DNA of 64,000 nucleotides from JANLTX01 sp049840835 (GTDB taxonomy: Bacteria; Armatimonadota; Armatimonadia; Armatimonadales; Armatimonadaceae), in the NCBI GenBank assembly GCA_049840835.1, contig JASGJG010000029.1, positions 12,435-76,434 on the forward strand, in the 5' to 3' direction. Positions 23,699-31,775 of this stretch are shown in pieces; the first letter of the stretch is position 1, and each line of letters opens with the position of its first letter. Position numbers and translations under genes: made by a program. The notes beneath the pieces are model-generated. The model had not been told where the DNA came from and made no database searches. It saw only the letters and a program-made list of their open reading frames with translations.

Positions 23699-25194
23699 CT
23701 GGCTGTAGTATCTGCCGCCAGGTTGCTTAAGGGAGAGATTTCCTCATCTAGCCTATTGCCAGAGGGGGAATCTCTCTTCGGCATGCTAACGACTTTGCCG
23801 AGCCAATCGATTACCACGGCTCGCTCCTCTGGAGTCGCATTGCGATTATAGAGCCCGTGTATTTGCACTATTGTTTTCGTTTGTGGATTTAGCTCTACTG
23901 TTACCTGTCGCTGGTCCTGATAGCACACAGAGAAAATCGAGGAAGCATCCGTATAGCATCGCCAGCCATAACTCCCAACACAGTGGTGCATAGCGGCTCC
24001 TTCTATCGCTAAATTCCTGCTACTGGTTAGCTCTGTAATGCTCCAGCCATCCTCTGATTTCCAATCCCATCCGTGCGGACTCCAGGTATAGTCCTTCCCA
24101 CCCCAATAGAGCCAGGCCTGCTGCTCTTGCCGGTAAACCTCTGCTCGCTCACGGGCGACTCTAACAGAGCGGCCACTCCAGGAAAAACTCGCGCCACGCC
24201 CAGCCAGTCCCTCCGTATAACAATGGCGTGCCCAGGCAAGAATCCATTGAGCGTCCGTATCCGTTAGCTCTCCCCGATGAGCCATCAGCCACAGCACTGC
24301 TTCGCGCCAGAAGCTCAGGTCGGCCTCGGATATATCAGGGTCTGTAATGTCGATCTGGTAAGAGGCATCTGCTATGATTCGGCGGAAGTCTTGCTCTAGG
24401 CCGCCCAGTCGAAGTATCTCTGCGTAGATAACGCCCTGAACAGGGCTCCAGACCGGAACATCTGCCTGCATCAGGTAGTGGGGAAGCTTGCCTGGAATAA
24501 CCCAATCAAAAACCCTGGCCGCCGCTTTCAAAGAGATGCTTCTCCCTAGCAGAATTAGCCAGCAAAGCCACTTATAGTTGAAAGAATCGCTGGGCGTTAG
24601 AGCTAGAAACGGGGGAGCGGGGTAGAGCGTGAAAAGATGCTCTTCTAGAGACTGGTTGTACTCCTGATTCCAGGTCAGGGGAGAACGTACCCAGAAGGGA
24701 GCGAAGAGGCAGATTACTTCAGCCGATCTAGGGGAATATTGCTGAACTACCTTTCGGGCTTCCTCATTACCAATGACATCGTTGATAACTTCTGCCAGCT
24801 CCGGGTCATCTGATCGGTACGTCTGGATGCGCTCCACATGCTCGGCAAGCAACTCGATAAGTTCCTCTGGTGGGCAATGGGCCAGGGGAGGTGAGAAGGC
24901 TTCGTTAGGAAAGAGCTGCCCTAGGGCACTCAGAGGGCGATTGGGGTGGCAGATCGACCAGACCAGATTGTTGTTATGCAAGATAGGCGAGTCTGGTCCT
25001 TCACAATCCCAGCCCCAGTAATCCCGGTCATCGTAATCGTCGTACTCGATTTCCGGCAGCTCCTGGCTGATACCTCCTTGCGTGAGAACGCCCGCTGGAG
25101 TCTTGCGCAGGCGGCGATAGTGGGCGCTCAGCTCGTTGGGGTGCAGAGGACGGTGCCAATTCTGAACTTTTTGCCCGAATCTCCTTTGTTTCAC
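23695..25194 (-). CDS. PcfJ-like domain protein
   Basis: 499 residues, no signal peptide. The first 330 residues are unassigned and rich in Trp and aromatic residues. The C-terminal part (about 385-475) matches the PcfJ-like domain: WSITELTSSRNLAIEGAAMH followed by HCVGSYGWRCYTDASSIFSV, then VTVELNPQTKTIVQIHGLYN. PcfJ was named from enterococcal conjugative plasmid pCF10, but related proteins are common on bacterial chromosomes with no known activity. No conjugation or phage genes surround it here. Divergent from the exported protein gene at 25244. Confidence 0.8.
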   Translation of the reverse strand: MKQRRFGQKVQNWHRPLHPNELSAHYRRLRKTPAGVLTQGGISQELPEIEYDDYDDRDYWGWDCEGPDSPILHNNNLVWSICHPNRPLSALGQLFPNEAFSPPLAHCPPEELIELLAEHVERIQTYRSDDPELAEVINDVIGNEEARKVVQQYSPRSAEVICLFAPFWVRSPLTWNQEYNQSLEEHLFTLYPAPPFLALTPSDSFNYKWLCWLILLGRSISLKAAARVFDWVIPGKLPHYLMQADVPVWSPVQGVIYAEILRLGGLEQDFRRIIADASYQIDITDPDISEADLSFWREAVLWLMAHRGELTDTDAQWILAWARHCYTEGLAGRGASFSWSGRSVRVARERAEVYRQEQQAWLYWGGKDYTWSPHGWDWKSEDGWSITELTSSRNLAIEGAAMHHCVGSYGWRCYTDASSIFSVCYQDQRQVTVELNPQTKTIVQIHGLYNRNATPEERAVVIDWLGKVVSMPKRDSPSGNRLDEEISPLSNLAADTTAS

Positions 25195-25207
25195 ATCTCT
25201 CTATCCA

Positions 25208-25237
25208 TTGACTTGGCATAGATGCTAAGTGTATGCT
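25208..25237 (+). promoter_or_regulatory. sigma-70-like promoter placed for a leaderless transcript
   Basis: TTGACT (25208-25213) and TATGCT (25232-25237) are separated by 18 nt. The -10 element ends 6 nt before the ATG at 25244, so transcription would start at or next to the start codon. No Shine-Dalgarno sequence fits in the gap. Confidence 0.5.
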
Positions 25238-25243
25238 TAGGCT

Positions 25244-25879
25244 ATGAGAAAAACGAGGATGTTTTGGCTTGGTGCTGCCGCTCTACTTCTGTTGCCCACC
25301 GGGGGCCTGGCACTGAAGCCACATGCGCCTGTAAAGCCGCAGGCGGAGCTACCGAAACAGTTTGTACTCTTTGATGTTACGTTCAACTACACGAAGAAGG
25401 ACGCGGATACGTCGACCCCCAGCCTGTCGCACTACTATGTGGTTGGCAAGGCCATTAACCCCAAGCGACCTATTGACTGGACTCAGCCGGTGGACTACCG
25501 GAATGGCACTGTGCATATCCGTACCGAGGTTCTCCGGAAACCGAAGAGTGACGAAGCAGTGCAGTGGAGTCTCTGCTATATCCCTAATAAGGGGCAGGGC
25601 AACGGGTATGGATGCACCGGCACGGACCGCTATGTGAGCAAAGGGGTTTATGAGAAAGATGTTTCCATGACCTCGTTCTGGGAAAATCAGGGAATCGTCT
25701 GGAATGAAGGCATCAAGCAGATGGACCTGGTGATGAAAGATAAAGACGGTAACAAGGTCCACACGCGCCCTGACCCCGAAAAATTCCTGCCCACGCGAGT
25801 GCGAATCACCATGATTCAGGTGGCCGCTGGAGCGACCTACGACCCGAACCTGGTACCGCATATTCCCCATAAGCGCTAG
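25244..25879 (+). CDS. exported protein of unknown function
   Basis: 211 residues. A signal peptide of about 24 residues (RMFWLGAAALLLLPTGGLAL) is followed by a probably beta-rich domain with two Cys residues (SLCYIP and GYGCTG) that could form a disulfide after export. Segments FVLFDVTFNYTKKD and LPTRVRITMIQVAAG suggest an immunoglobulin-like or jelly-roll fold, but no family is recognised. Preceded by a promoter that suggests leaderless translation; the next gene follows after 37 nt with its own ribosome site CGGAGG. Confidence 0.65.
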   Translation: MRKTRMFWLGAAALLLLPTGGLALKPHAPVKPQAELPKQFVLFDVTFNYTKKDADTSTPSLSHYYVVGKAINPKRPIDWTQPVDYRNGTVHIRTEVLRKPKSDEAVQWSLCYIPNKGQGNGYGCTGTDRYVSKGVYEKDVSMTSFWENQGIVWNEGIKQMDLVMKDKDGNKVHTRPDPEKFLPTRVRITMIQVAAGATYDPNLVPHIPHKR

Positions 25880-25916
25880 AGCAGGAACTTACTAACTCCG
25901 CGCAGAACCGGAGGCC

Positions 25917-26687
25917 ATGGCAAAGATTCCTGTGGCTGTCCAGCTTTTTTCCGTCCGCCATGAGTGCGAGAAGGACCTGGAAGGCACGTTAAAGCAGATT
26001 AAAGCGATGGGCTACGAGGGCGTGGAGTTCGCAGGCTGGTATGGCCGCGATGCCGAAACGCTGAAAGGGCTCTTAGACGAAAACGGGCTTCAGTGCGCCG
26101 GAGCGCATATCGGTATCCAGACCCTGCTGGGCGACGAACTGGAGAAGTCCGTGGAGTTCCACCGCACACTGGGCAATAAGTACCTGATCGTGCCCGGACT
26201 GGGGCGTGAGTGGACCGAGTCTACTGCTGCATGGCGCAAGACTGCGGAGACTTTCAACGAGATCTCCCAGCGCCTCGTGCCGCACGGCATGGTCACTGGG
26301 TATCACAACCACCACACCGAGTTTCAGCCGTTTGAAGATGGGGGCGAGCTGCCCTGGGATACGTTCTTTGGCAACACGGATAAGTCGATAGTCATGCAGT
26401 TCGACACCGGTAACGCGCTTCATGGTGGCTCATCGGGTAAAGCGCTCGACTTTCTGACTCGCTATCCAGGCCGTGCGCTGACCATTCACCTCAAAGACTA
26501 CGATATCGCCAACGATTCCTACGCCCCGCCCGTAGGCGATGGTGATGTCCCATTCGATGAAATCTTCAAAGTCTGCGAGACCACGGGCAATACCGAGTGG
26601 TACATCGTGGAGTACGAAGACGCAGCTTTGCCCGCGCTGGAAGGCATCGACCGCTGCCTCCAGAACGTCCGGAAAATGGGGCGCTAG
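25917..26687 (+). CDS. sugar phosphate isomerase/epimerase (xylose isomerase-like TIM barrel)
   Basis: 256 residues, usual size for the AP endonuclease 2/xylose isomerase-like superfamily. Typical strands and metal-ligand positions can be seen: AVQLFSVRHECEKDLEGTL at the start, GYEGVEFAGW, AGAHIGIQ, GYHNHHTEF, MQFDTGNALH, TIHLKDY and a final YIVEYED. Such enzymes interconvert or cleave sugars and inositols and commonly work with Gfo/Idh/MocA oxidoreductases, one of which lies 2.4 kb upstream. Substrate unknown. The start has a good ribosome site (CGGAGG). Confidence 0.9.
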   Translation: MAKIPVAVQLFSVRHECEKDLEGTLKQIKAMGYEGVEFAGWYGRDAETLKGLLDENGLQCAGAHIGIQTLLGDELEKSVEFHRTLGNKYLIVPGLGREWTESTAAWRKTAETFNEISQRLVPHGMVTGYHNHHTEFQPFEDGGELPWDTFFGNTDKSIVMQFDTGNALHGGSSGKALDFLTRYPGRALTIHLKDYDIANDSYAPPVGDGDVPFDEIFKVCETTGNTEWYIVEYEDAALPALEGIDRCLQNVRKMGR

Positions 26688-26694
26688 GACCACT

Positions 26695-27114
26695 ATGCAA
26701 CTGCAGGGGCGACGCCCGCTTGAAGAGCTAGCGCCCCTGCAGTTATCCCATCAGGAACTAGTAACCCGCGCCGTCGCGGAGCTAGAGGGGCGCGGCGTTT
26801 CCTCCCTGGATGCAGCCCCTCCACTATGGCGTCTTCTCTGGCGCTGGAATGTAAAACTGCCACCCCGGCTTTTCATGAGTTTCTGGCAGCTTCTCTGGTT
26901 CGCCGGAAGCTACTTCGGCCTTCTCTTTGGCGGCGTGATGTGCTTGCTATTTGGAGCAGGGCTACTCCGAAAGATGACCGTAGACTCGCTGGTACTTCTC
27001 TTTATGGGGAGCGGACTGGTATTTGGCCTGGCACTGGCGGTAACCACCCGCAGGCGAGCACAGCAGCTTGGGCTATCTTCGTGGGAATCCTTTGTGCGGC
27101 AAAACCATGTATAG
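26695..27114 (+). CDS. DUF6404-like two-helix membrane protein
   Basis: 139 residues from the ATG at 26695, 7 nt after the isomerase stop. The first half is soluble and helical (ELVTRAVAELEGRGVSSLDA), followed by APPLWRLLWRWNVKLPPRLF, a pattern seen in DUF6404-type proteins, and then two membrane segments (YFGLLFGGVMCLLFGAGLL and LVLLFMGSGLVFGLALAV). The C-terminus is basic. Function unknown; family label is by recollection and moderate confidence only. Confidence 0.65.
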   Translation: MQLQGRRPLEELAPLQLSHQELVTRAVAELEGRGVSSLDAAPPLWRLLWRWNVKLPPRLFMSFWQLLWFAGSYFGLLFGGVMCLLFGAGLLRKMTVDSLVLLFMGSGLVFGLALAVTTRRRAQQLGLSSWESFVRQNHV

Positions 27115-27188
27115 GTTGAAGAATTAATATCAAGTGGGTCCAGCCTGATAAGCAGACGACCAAAATAAAATAGGGTCGTTATTTCAAA

Positions 27189-27956
27189 ATGGCAAGTAAT
27201 GTTGAGCCGAGCCTGGATGTCATCGCAGACAAGCGAAGATTCTGGGACAGTGTCATATCGGAGTGCAACCACATATTGGGTCCCGCACCCCGGCGTTTTC
27301 CCGTTTGGGAACGATGGTTCCGATCAAAAATGCCCTCCTGGGCGTATAAAGATCCCATTCGTAGAATGGAAGCCAGAAAATGGTCCGTATTGAGCAAGGG
27401 GACCATTGTATGGGGGCATATAGTCCAGGCAAATGTATCTCTCTTCAGTCCAGGTACAGAGAGCGCTCCTGCTGATGTGCTCTTTAGCCCCTATCCGTCT
27501 CTAGAAGTGAATCCTGTCTATCTCTCCGAGATTGCCCACAGGCTATTTGACTTAAAAACGGATCCCCCCGAATCGGAAAAAGGGACTGACTTTTACAGGC
27601 ATATTCAAAATGACCTTCATCGGGCAGATGGAATACCCTGTCCTATTGAGAATAGCCATAACTTAATGTTCTCCACGATTCTCGTGGATAGAAGTGACCT
27701 GCCCTATGGATTCTTACTCTTCCCGTTTTTCCCAGTTGCCGTATTGCCGGATGGCACGGTTAGTATCGTTCCGAAAAAGTACTGGCCGAAAGCCTTGATT
27801 CAACATTGGGCAGAGAATTGCCACCCGCATTTGAAATGGAAAGGATCAGGGCAACATGCCGTTCAAGCCGTAGGCAGTATTTTTTGTGTGAATGCGATTA
27901 TTATGCTGGTAGCATTGATTGCAGCGGTGGGCTATGCTGTTGAAACATCACGTTGA
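27189..27956 (+). CDS. hypothetical protein with C-terminal membrane anchor
   Basis: 255 residues, not recognised. The body looks soluble and globular, with a Trp-rich N-terminal region (RRFPVWERWFRSKMPSW) and SLFSPGTESAPADVLFSPYP. The last 30 residues hold one hydrophobic helix (VNAIIMLVALIAAVGYAV), suggesting tail anchoring in the inner membrane. The DNA is clearly more AT-rich than its neighbours, a possible sign of acquisition. Its TGA overlaps the TTG start of pcp. Confidence 0.6.
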   Translation: MASNVEPSLDVIADKRRFWDSVISECNHILGPAPRRFPVWERWFRSKMPSWAYKDPIRRMEARKWSVLSKGTIVWGHIVQANVSLFSPGTESAPADVLFSPYPSLEVNPVYLSEIAHRLFDLKTDPPESEKGTDFYRHIQNDLHRADGIPCPIENSHNLMFSTILVDRSDLPYGFLLFPFFPVAVLPDGTVSIVPKKYWPKALIQHWAENCHPHLKWKGSGQHAVQAVGSIFCVNAIIMLVALIAAVGYAVETSR

Positions 27957-28516
27957 AGACTATCCTTTTTGCTTTTGAACCATTCGGCGGCGCAGCAGTC
28001 AATGCCAGCCTGGAGGCGGCGCGGCGCTGGTGTGAGCGGGATGATTCCCTGCATTTGACAGTGCTGCCTGTGGTTGCAGGGGAAGCCGAGCGGATTGCAG
28101 AAGAGGCACTGGCAGGAGCGCAGCCTGCGCTGTGCCTGTCGTTGGGTGAGGCGGCGCGGGAGCCTTGGGAGGTTCGCCTGGAGCGGACATACTATAACTT
28201 GGACGATTTCCGGATTCCGGATAACGCGGGAAATGAGCGACGCGGACTGCCGATTCAGGAGGGCGGCCCCTCTATGCAATATTCCACATTGGCTCTGGAT
28301 AGGCTGGGGGAAGGGGCTCCGATGCCGGTGCGAATCAGTGATGATGCCGGGCGTTTTCTCTGTAACCGAATCGGTTATTTCCTCTCGGGATACAGTGAGC
28401 AACTGCCATTTACGTTTATTCATGTGCCTGCCTGGCGACCTGCAGATGGCGAGGCGCTTCTAGAGACGCTTGTCGATACACTGTCCTTGATTAAGGCCCG
28501 TGCGTTGCGGCTATAG
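27953..28516 (+). CDS. pcp: pyroglutamyl-peptidase I (C15 family)
   Basis: 187 residues, slightly shorter than the usual 200-215. The enzyme removes N-terminal pyroglutamate from peptides in the cytosol. The FEPFGG motif at the start and the catalytic triad are readable: Glu77 in LERTYYNLDDFRIPDN, Cys137 in AGRFLCNRIGY and His157 in FIHVP. Start codon TTG overlaps the preceding stop; an ATG-less start is inferred because the first beta strand TILFAFEPFGG begins immediately. The catalytic residues suggest an active enzyme. Confidence 0.9.
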   Translation: MKTILFAFEPFGGAAVNASLEAARRWCERDDSLHLTVLPVVAGEAERIAEEALAGAQPALCLSLGEAAREPWEVRLERTYYNLDDFRIPDNAGNERRGLPIQEGGPSMQYSTLALDRLGEGAPMPVRISDDAGRFLCNRIGYFLSGYSEQLPFTFIHVPAWRPADGEALLETLVDTLSLIKARALRL

Positions 28517-28600
28517 CCGCTCAAATGCTATACTGTGCCTTGCACGGGCAGACCCGTATCCCTATTTCGTCGCCGAGAGAAAGAGTCACCCTTCAACGCT

Positions 28601-30334
28601 ATGGCCCCTGAAGAGAGTATTGAATCCCTGAGAACCGAGCTGGAGCGCAAGAATCAGCGAATCCTCCAGTTAGAGAAGGTTAACAAAGACCTCAATGAGA
28701 AGGTCCAGGGTGCCGCCGCCCAGCCCGGTATCGATCTGACTGAGCTGGAAAAAACCCTGACCGGTATGCTGACCCGAACCGCTATGATCTTGCAGGGAAG
28801 CAAGTGTCTCTATCTGGTTCAGGACCCCAATACCAAAGAGCTTTACGCTGGTAAACCCGCCATCGGGTTTGAAGAGAACGACTTGGCGGATATGCGGATT
28901 CCTTCTACCACCGGCCTTTCGGGAAACTGCTTCTCCAGTGGTGAGCCTACGTTCCTCTATGATGTAGAGACCGATAACCTGGCCTCACAGGAGATTTTTA
29001 GCAACCTGGGGGTCAAGAACGGTCTGGCGTTTCCACTGGTGGTGGAAAAGCGCGATGAAGACACCAATCAGGTAGTTGAGCGCCGCACGGTGGGTGTGCT
29101 CTGGGTGTTCAACAAACGTGGCGGCGGCATCTTCTCCGATGAGGATGTGTTCCTGTTCCGCACACTGGCCGCACGTATGGCAGCGGTTATCAACCAGGCC
29201 AAGTTCATCTCGGAAATCGTGGAGGAAAAAGAGCAGCTCCACGAGATGACCGATGCCCTTACGGCAGGTCTGATCATGATCGGTCGCAATGGCCGTGTGC
29301 TTCAGATGAACGCGTCTGCGCGCCGTGTCTTCGGTCTCGCACCGGCAGAGGCATTGGGGGCGAAGACCTACGAGCAGATTATCCAGAACGACGAAGTCCG
29401 TGATGTTCTCAAGAAGGCTATCGATGAGCAGGCGGATATCGAAGAGGAAGTCGCGCTCTCAGATGCCGAGGATGCCTCACGCACGTTCCAGATTCAGTCC
29501 ACTGTGGTACGCAACGAAGCGGGCGATGTGATGGGTACAGCGGCTATCTTTAACGATATCACCGAACTGAAGAACATCGATAAGATGAAGACTGCCTTCG
29601 TCTCTACCGTGAGCCACGAGCTGCGAACCCCCATGACCAGTATCAAGGGATTTATCTCTACTCTGCTCTACGATGAAGACGGCAGCATGTTCTCCAATGA
29701 AGAGCGAGTCGAGTTCTACGGCATTATCGATAAAGAGTGCGACCGTCTGCGCCGCCTGATCGATGACCTGCTGAACGTCAGCCGTATCGAAGCCAATGCA
29801 GCCATGCAGTTGGAGTTCGACAAGATGGACTTGCGCGACACCCTCAAAAAGGTCGTGCTTATCGACAACGGCTCCACCTACAAAAAAGAAAACCACACGC
29901 TCACCTATGACGTGGATGCGAGCGTGCCGCAAGAGATTGATGCGGATGCCGACAAGTTCGAGCAGATTCTGCACAATGTCATCGGTAACTCCCTGAAGTA
30001 CTCCCCGGATGGCGGCAACGTAAAAGTCCATGTGGGTATGGAGAATCCGGAAACCCTGCTCTTCGCGGTCAGCGACGAAGGCCTGGGCATGACCCCGGAG
30101 TTCTTGAAGAAGTTCGGTGAGAAGTTCGCCCGCGCTGATAACCGCGATACCCGCTCTATCAATGGAACCGGTATTGGTATCTTCCTGGTGAAGAACTTTA
30201 TCGAAGGGCATGGCGGGACCATGTGGCCCCACTCCGATGGTCTGGGCAAGGGCACTACCATCTACTTCACCATGCCGGTTCATCAGCACGAAGATGCCCC
30301 TGCGGGCTCTCTCGCAGCCAGCGTCGCCGGGTAG
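28601..30334 (+). CDS. GAF-PAS sensor histidine kinase
   Basis: 577 residues from the ATG at 28601; an upstream in-frame start at 28535 adds a stretch without structure. An N-terminal coiled coil (about 8-40) is followed by a GAF domain (about 45-215), a PAS domain (about 225-335), HisKA with the phospho-acceptor in VSTVSHELRTPMTSIKGF and an HATPase_c domain with N box HNVIGNSLKYSPDGG, G1 DEGLGM and G2 GTGIGIFLV. There is no membrane segment, so it senses a cytosolic signal or ligand bound in GAF/PAS. No response regulator gene is adjacent, making it an orphan kinase. dut follows after 6 nt. Confidence 0.93.
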   Translation: MAPEESIESLRTELERKNQRILQLEKVNKDLNEKVQGAAAQPGIDLTELEKTLTGMLTRTAMILQGSKCLYLVQDPNTKELYAGKPAIGFEENDLADMRIPSTTGLSGNCFSSGEPTFLYDVETDNLASQEIFSNLGVKNGLAFPLVVEKRDEDTNQVVERRTVGVLWVFNKRGGGIFSDEDVFLFRTLAARMAAVINQAKFISEIVEEKEQLHEMTDALTAGLIMIGRNGRVLQMNASARRVFGLAPAEALGAKTYEQIIQNDEVRDVLKKAIDEQADIEEEVALSDAEDASRTFQIQSTVVRNEAGDVMGTAAIFNDITELKNIDKMKTAFVSTVSHELRTPMTSIKGFISTLLYDEDGSMFSNEERVEFYGIIDKECDRLRRLIDDLLNVSRIEANAAMQLEFDKMDLRDTLKKVVLIDNGSTYKKENHTLTYDVDASVPQEIDADADKFEQILHNVIGNSLKYSPDGGNVKVHVGMENPETLLFAVSDEGLGMTPEFLKKFGEKFARADNRDTRSINGTGIGIFLVKNFIEGHGGTMWPHSDGLGKGTTIYFTMPVHQHEDAPAGSLAASVAG

Positions 30335-30340
30335 ATTTTT

Positions 30341-30790
30341 GTGATTGTCTCTATCTGCCGCCTACCACACTCCGAAGGGCTTCCACTGCCCGCGTATGAG
30401 AGTGCGCAGGCGGCAGGCATGGATCTCCGCGCCGCCGTTCCCGAAGAGTCTCCGCTGACTCTTGCACCGGGTGAGCGGGCTGCTGTGCCCACCGGGCTCG
30501 CCTTCGCTCTGCCACCAGGCTATGAAGCCCAGGTGCGCCCCCGCTCGGGACTGGCGTTCAAGTTCGGCCTCTCCATGGTGAACTCCCCTGGTACGATAGA
30601 CGCCGACTATCGGGGCGAGGTAAAGGTGATTCTTATCAACCATGGCCAGGAGCCCTTTGTGGTTAGGCGTGGGGAGCGAATCGCACAGCTCATTATTGCG
30701 CCGGTGATCCAGGCGAGCTGGAATGAAGTGGAGTCGCTAGATACCACCGAGCGTGGCGCGGGCGGCTTCGGACACACCGGAGTAGGCTAA
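30341..30790 (+). CDS. dut: deoxyuridine 5'-triphosphate nucleotidohydrolase
   Basis: 149 residues, typical trimeric dUTPase. It hydrolyses dUTP to dUMP and pyrophosphate, keeping uracil out of DNA and feeding dTMP synthesis. All five motifs are present: AGMDLRA, RPRSGLA, GTIDADYRGEV, RGERIAQLI and the C-terminal RGAGGFGHTG. Start codon GTG. The gene is placed directly after the orphan histidine kinase and 7 nt before a TPR protein gene. Confidence 0.95.
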   Translation: MIVSICRLPHSEGLPLPAYESAQAAGMDLRAAVPEESPLTLAPGERAAVPTGLAFALPPGYEAQVRPRSGLAFKFGLSMVNSPGTIDADYRGEVKVILINHGQEPFVVRRGERIAQLIIAPVIQASWNEVESLDTTERGAGGFGHTGVG

Positions 30791-30797
30791 GGAAGCC

Positions 30798-31775
30798 ATG
30801 AGCGCGCTGGGGCCGGAGAACGAAAACGAGCGGCAGGCACAGCTACTGCTCTCGAAAGCGAACCTGCTACGAGTACGCGGTCAGCTTCAAGATGCCATTG
30901 AAGCCTGCGCCGAAGCGCTCCGGCTAGCTCCTCTCTCTGGAGATGCCTGCGCCATGCTGGCGGAGATCTACGAAGCCCAGGGCAAGTTAGACGATGCTCT
31001 GCAGTGGTACGGCATGGCGGTAGATAACACCCCTGGTAATCCCAGCTACCGTGAGCATCTCAAGCGCCTGGCCGAGCAAAAGCAGGCCTCCTTAGAAAAA
31101 CAGCGCACCGAAGAAGCCCTTGTCGCGCCTAAAAAAGAGCGGACTCTCGAACTGGAAGCACAATCCAAAGGGAGTTATGCCGCCCGCATTGTATGGGCTA
31201 TCTGCGGGGTGCTCTTCTTTGTTGTGCTGATACTCTTCCTCTTCTTTGTGCTCCCCAATATTGGCGCTCAGCGAGGGCGCCAGAAACCCATGCCAGATGA
31301 TGCCCTGCCCCAGAAGCTGGCCGGGCCAGATGTCAGTCAGGCGCAGACTCCGCTGCCTGCCTCCCCGAGTCCGAATGGTACTCCTCAGGCAACTCCGACA
31401 GTGGCCCCTGCTCCGGCGAACGCTGCCAATGCGGCGGGAATCACACTGCGCTTAGGAACCGATGTCGCCTACCTGAACCCGGCTACCGGTCTGGCACTGC
31501 GCGAGAGTATCCCGCAGGCGCCTGATAACCGGGAAGTTCTGGTTCGGCAGGCGCTCCGAATGGCTGCCGAGGTCTCTCACTCGGATGCCCGAGTAAAGAC
31601 GATTCAGATTACGCTCAAGGCGCCAGGGACCACTATTCCCGCCCTGATCGCTGAGATTGGGGCCTACGATGCCATTCGAGTCTCCGAATCCGCTTCGCTC
31701 TCTGACCTGATCTTAGTGTTCAAATCTCTCCGCTGGCCAGAAGATGGTAGCGGAGCGCCTCCAGGGAACGGATGA
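30798..31775 (+). CDS. TPR membrane protein
   Basis: 325 residues. Two or three TPR motifs (about 10-95; LRVRGQLQDAIEACAEALRL and IYEAQGKLDDALQWYGMAVD), a charged linker, one membrane helix (WAICGVLFFVVLILFLFFVL, about 133-153), a Pro/Thr-rich linker and a C-terminal extracytoplasmic domain of about 110 residues without a recognised family. The TPR part would be cytosolic. Its stop overlaps the start of the asparagine-synthetase-like gene by 4 nt, so translation of the two is probably coupled. Possible scaffold for that enzyme; this is inference. Confidence 0.75.
   Translation: MSALGPENENERQAQLLLSKANLLRVRGQLQDAIEACAEALRLAPLSGDACAMLAEIYEAQGKLDDALQWYGMAVDNTPGNPSYREHLKRLAEQKQASLEKQRTEEALVAPKKERTLELEAQSKGSYAARIVWAICGVLFFVVLILFLFFVLPNIGAQRGRQKPMPDDALPQKLAGPDVSQAQTPLPASPSPNGTPQATPTVAPAPANAANAAGITLRLGTDVAYLNPATGLALRESIPQAPDNREVLVRQALRMAAEVSHSDARVKTIQITLKAPGTTIPALIAEIGAYDAIRVSESASLSDLILVFKSLRWPEDGSGAPPGNG

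Noticed and set aside
26539..26694. Upstream extension of the DUF6404-like frame
   Set aside because: It lies inside the isomerase gene in another frame and has no coding character.
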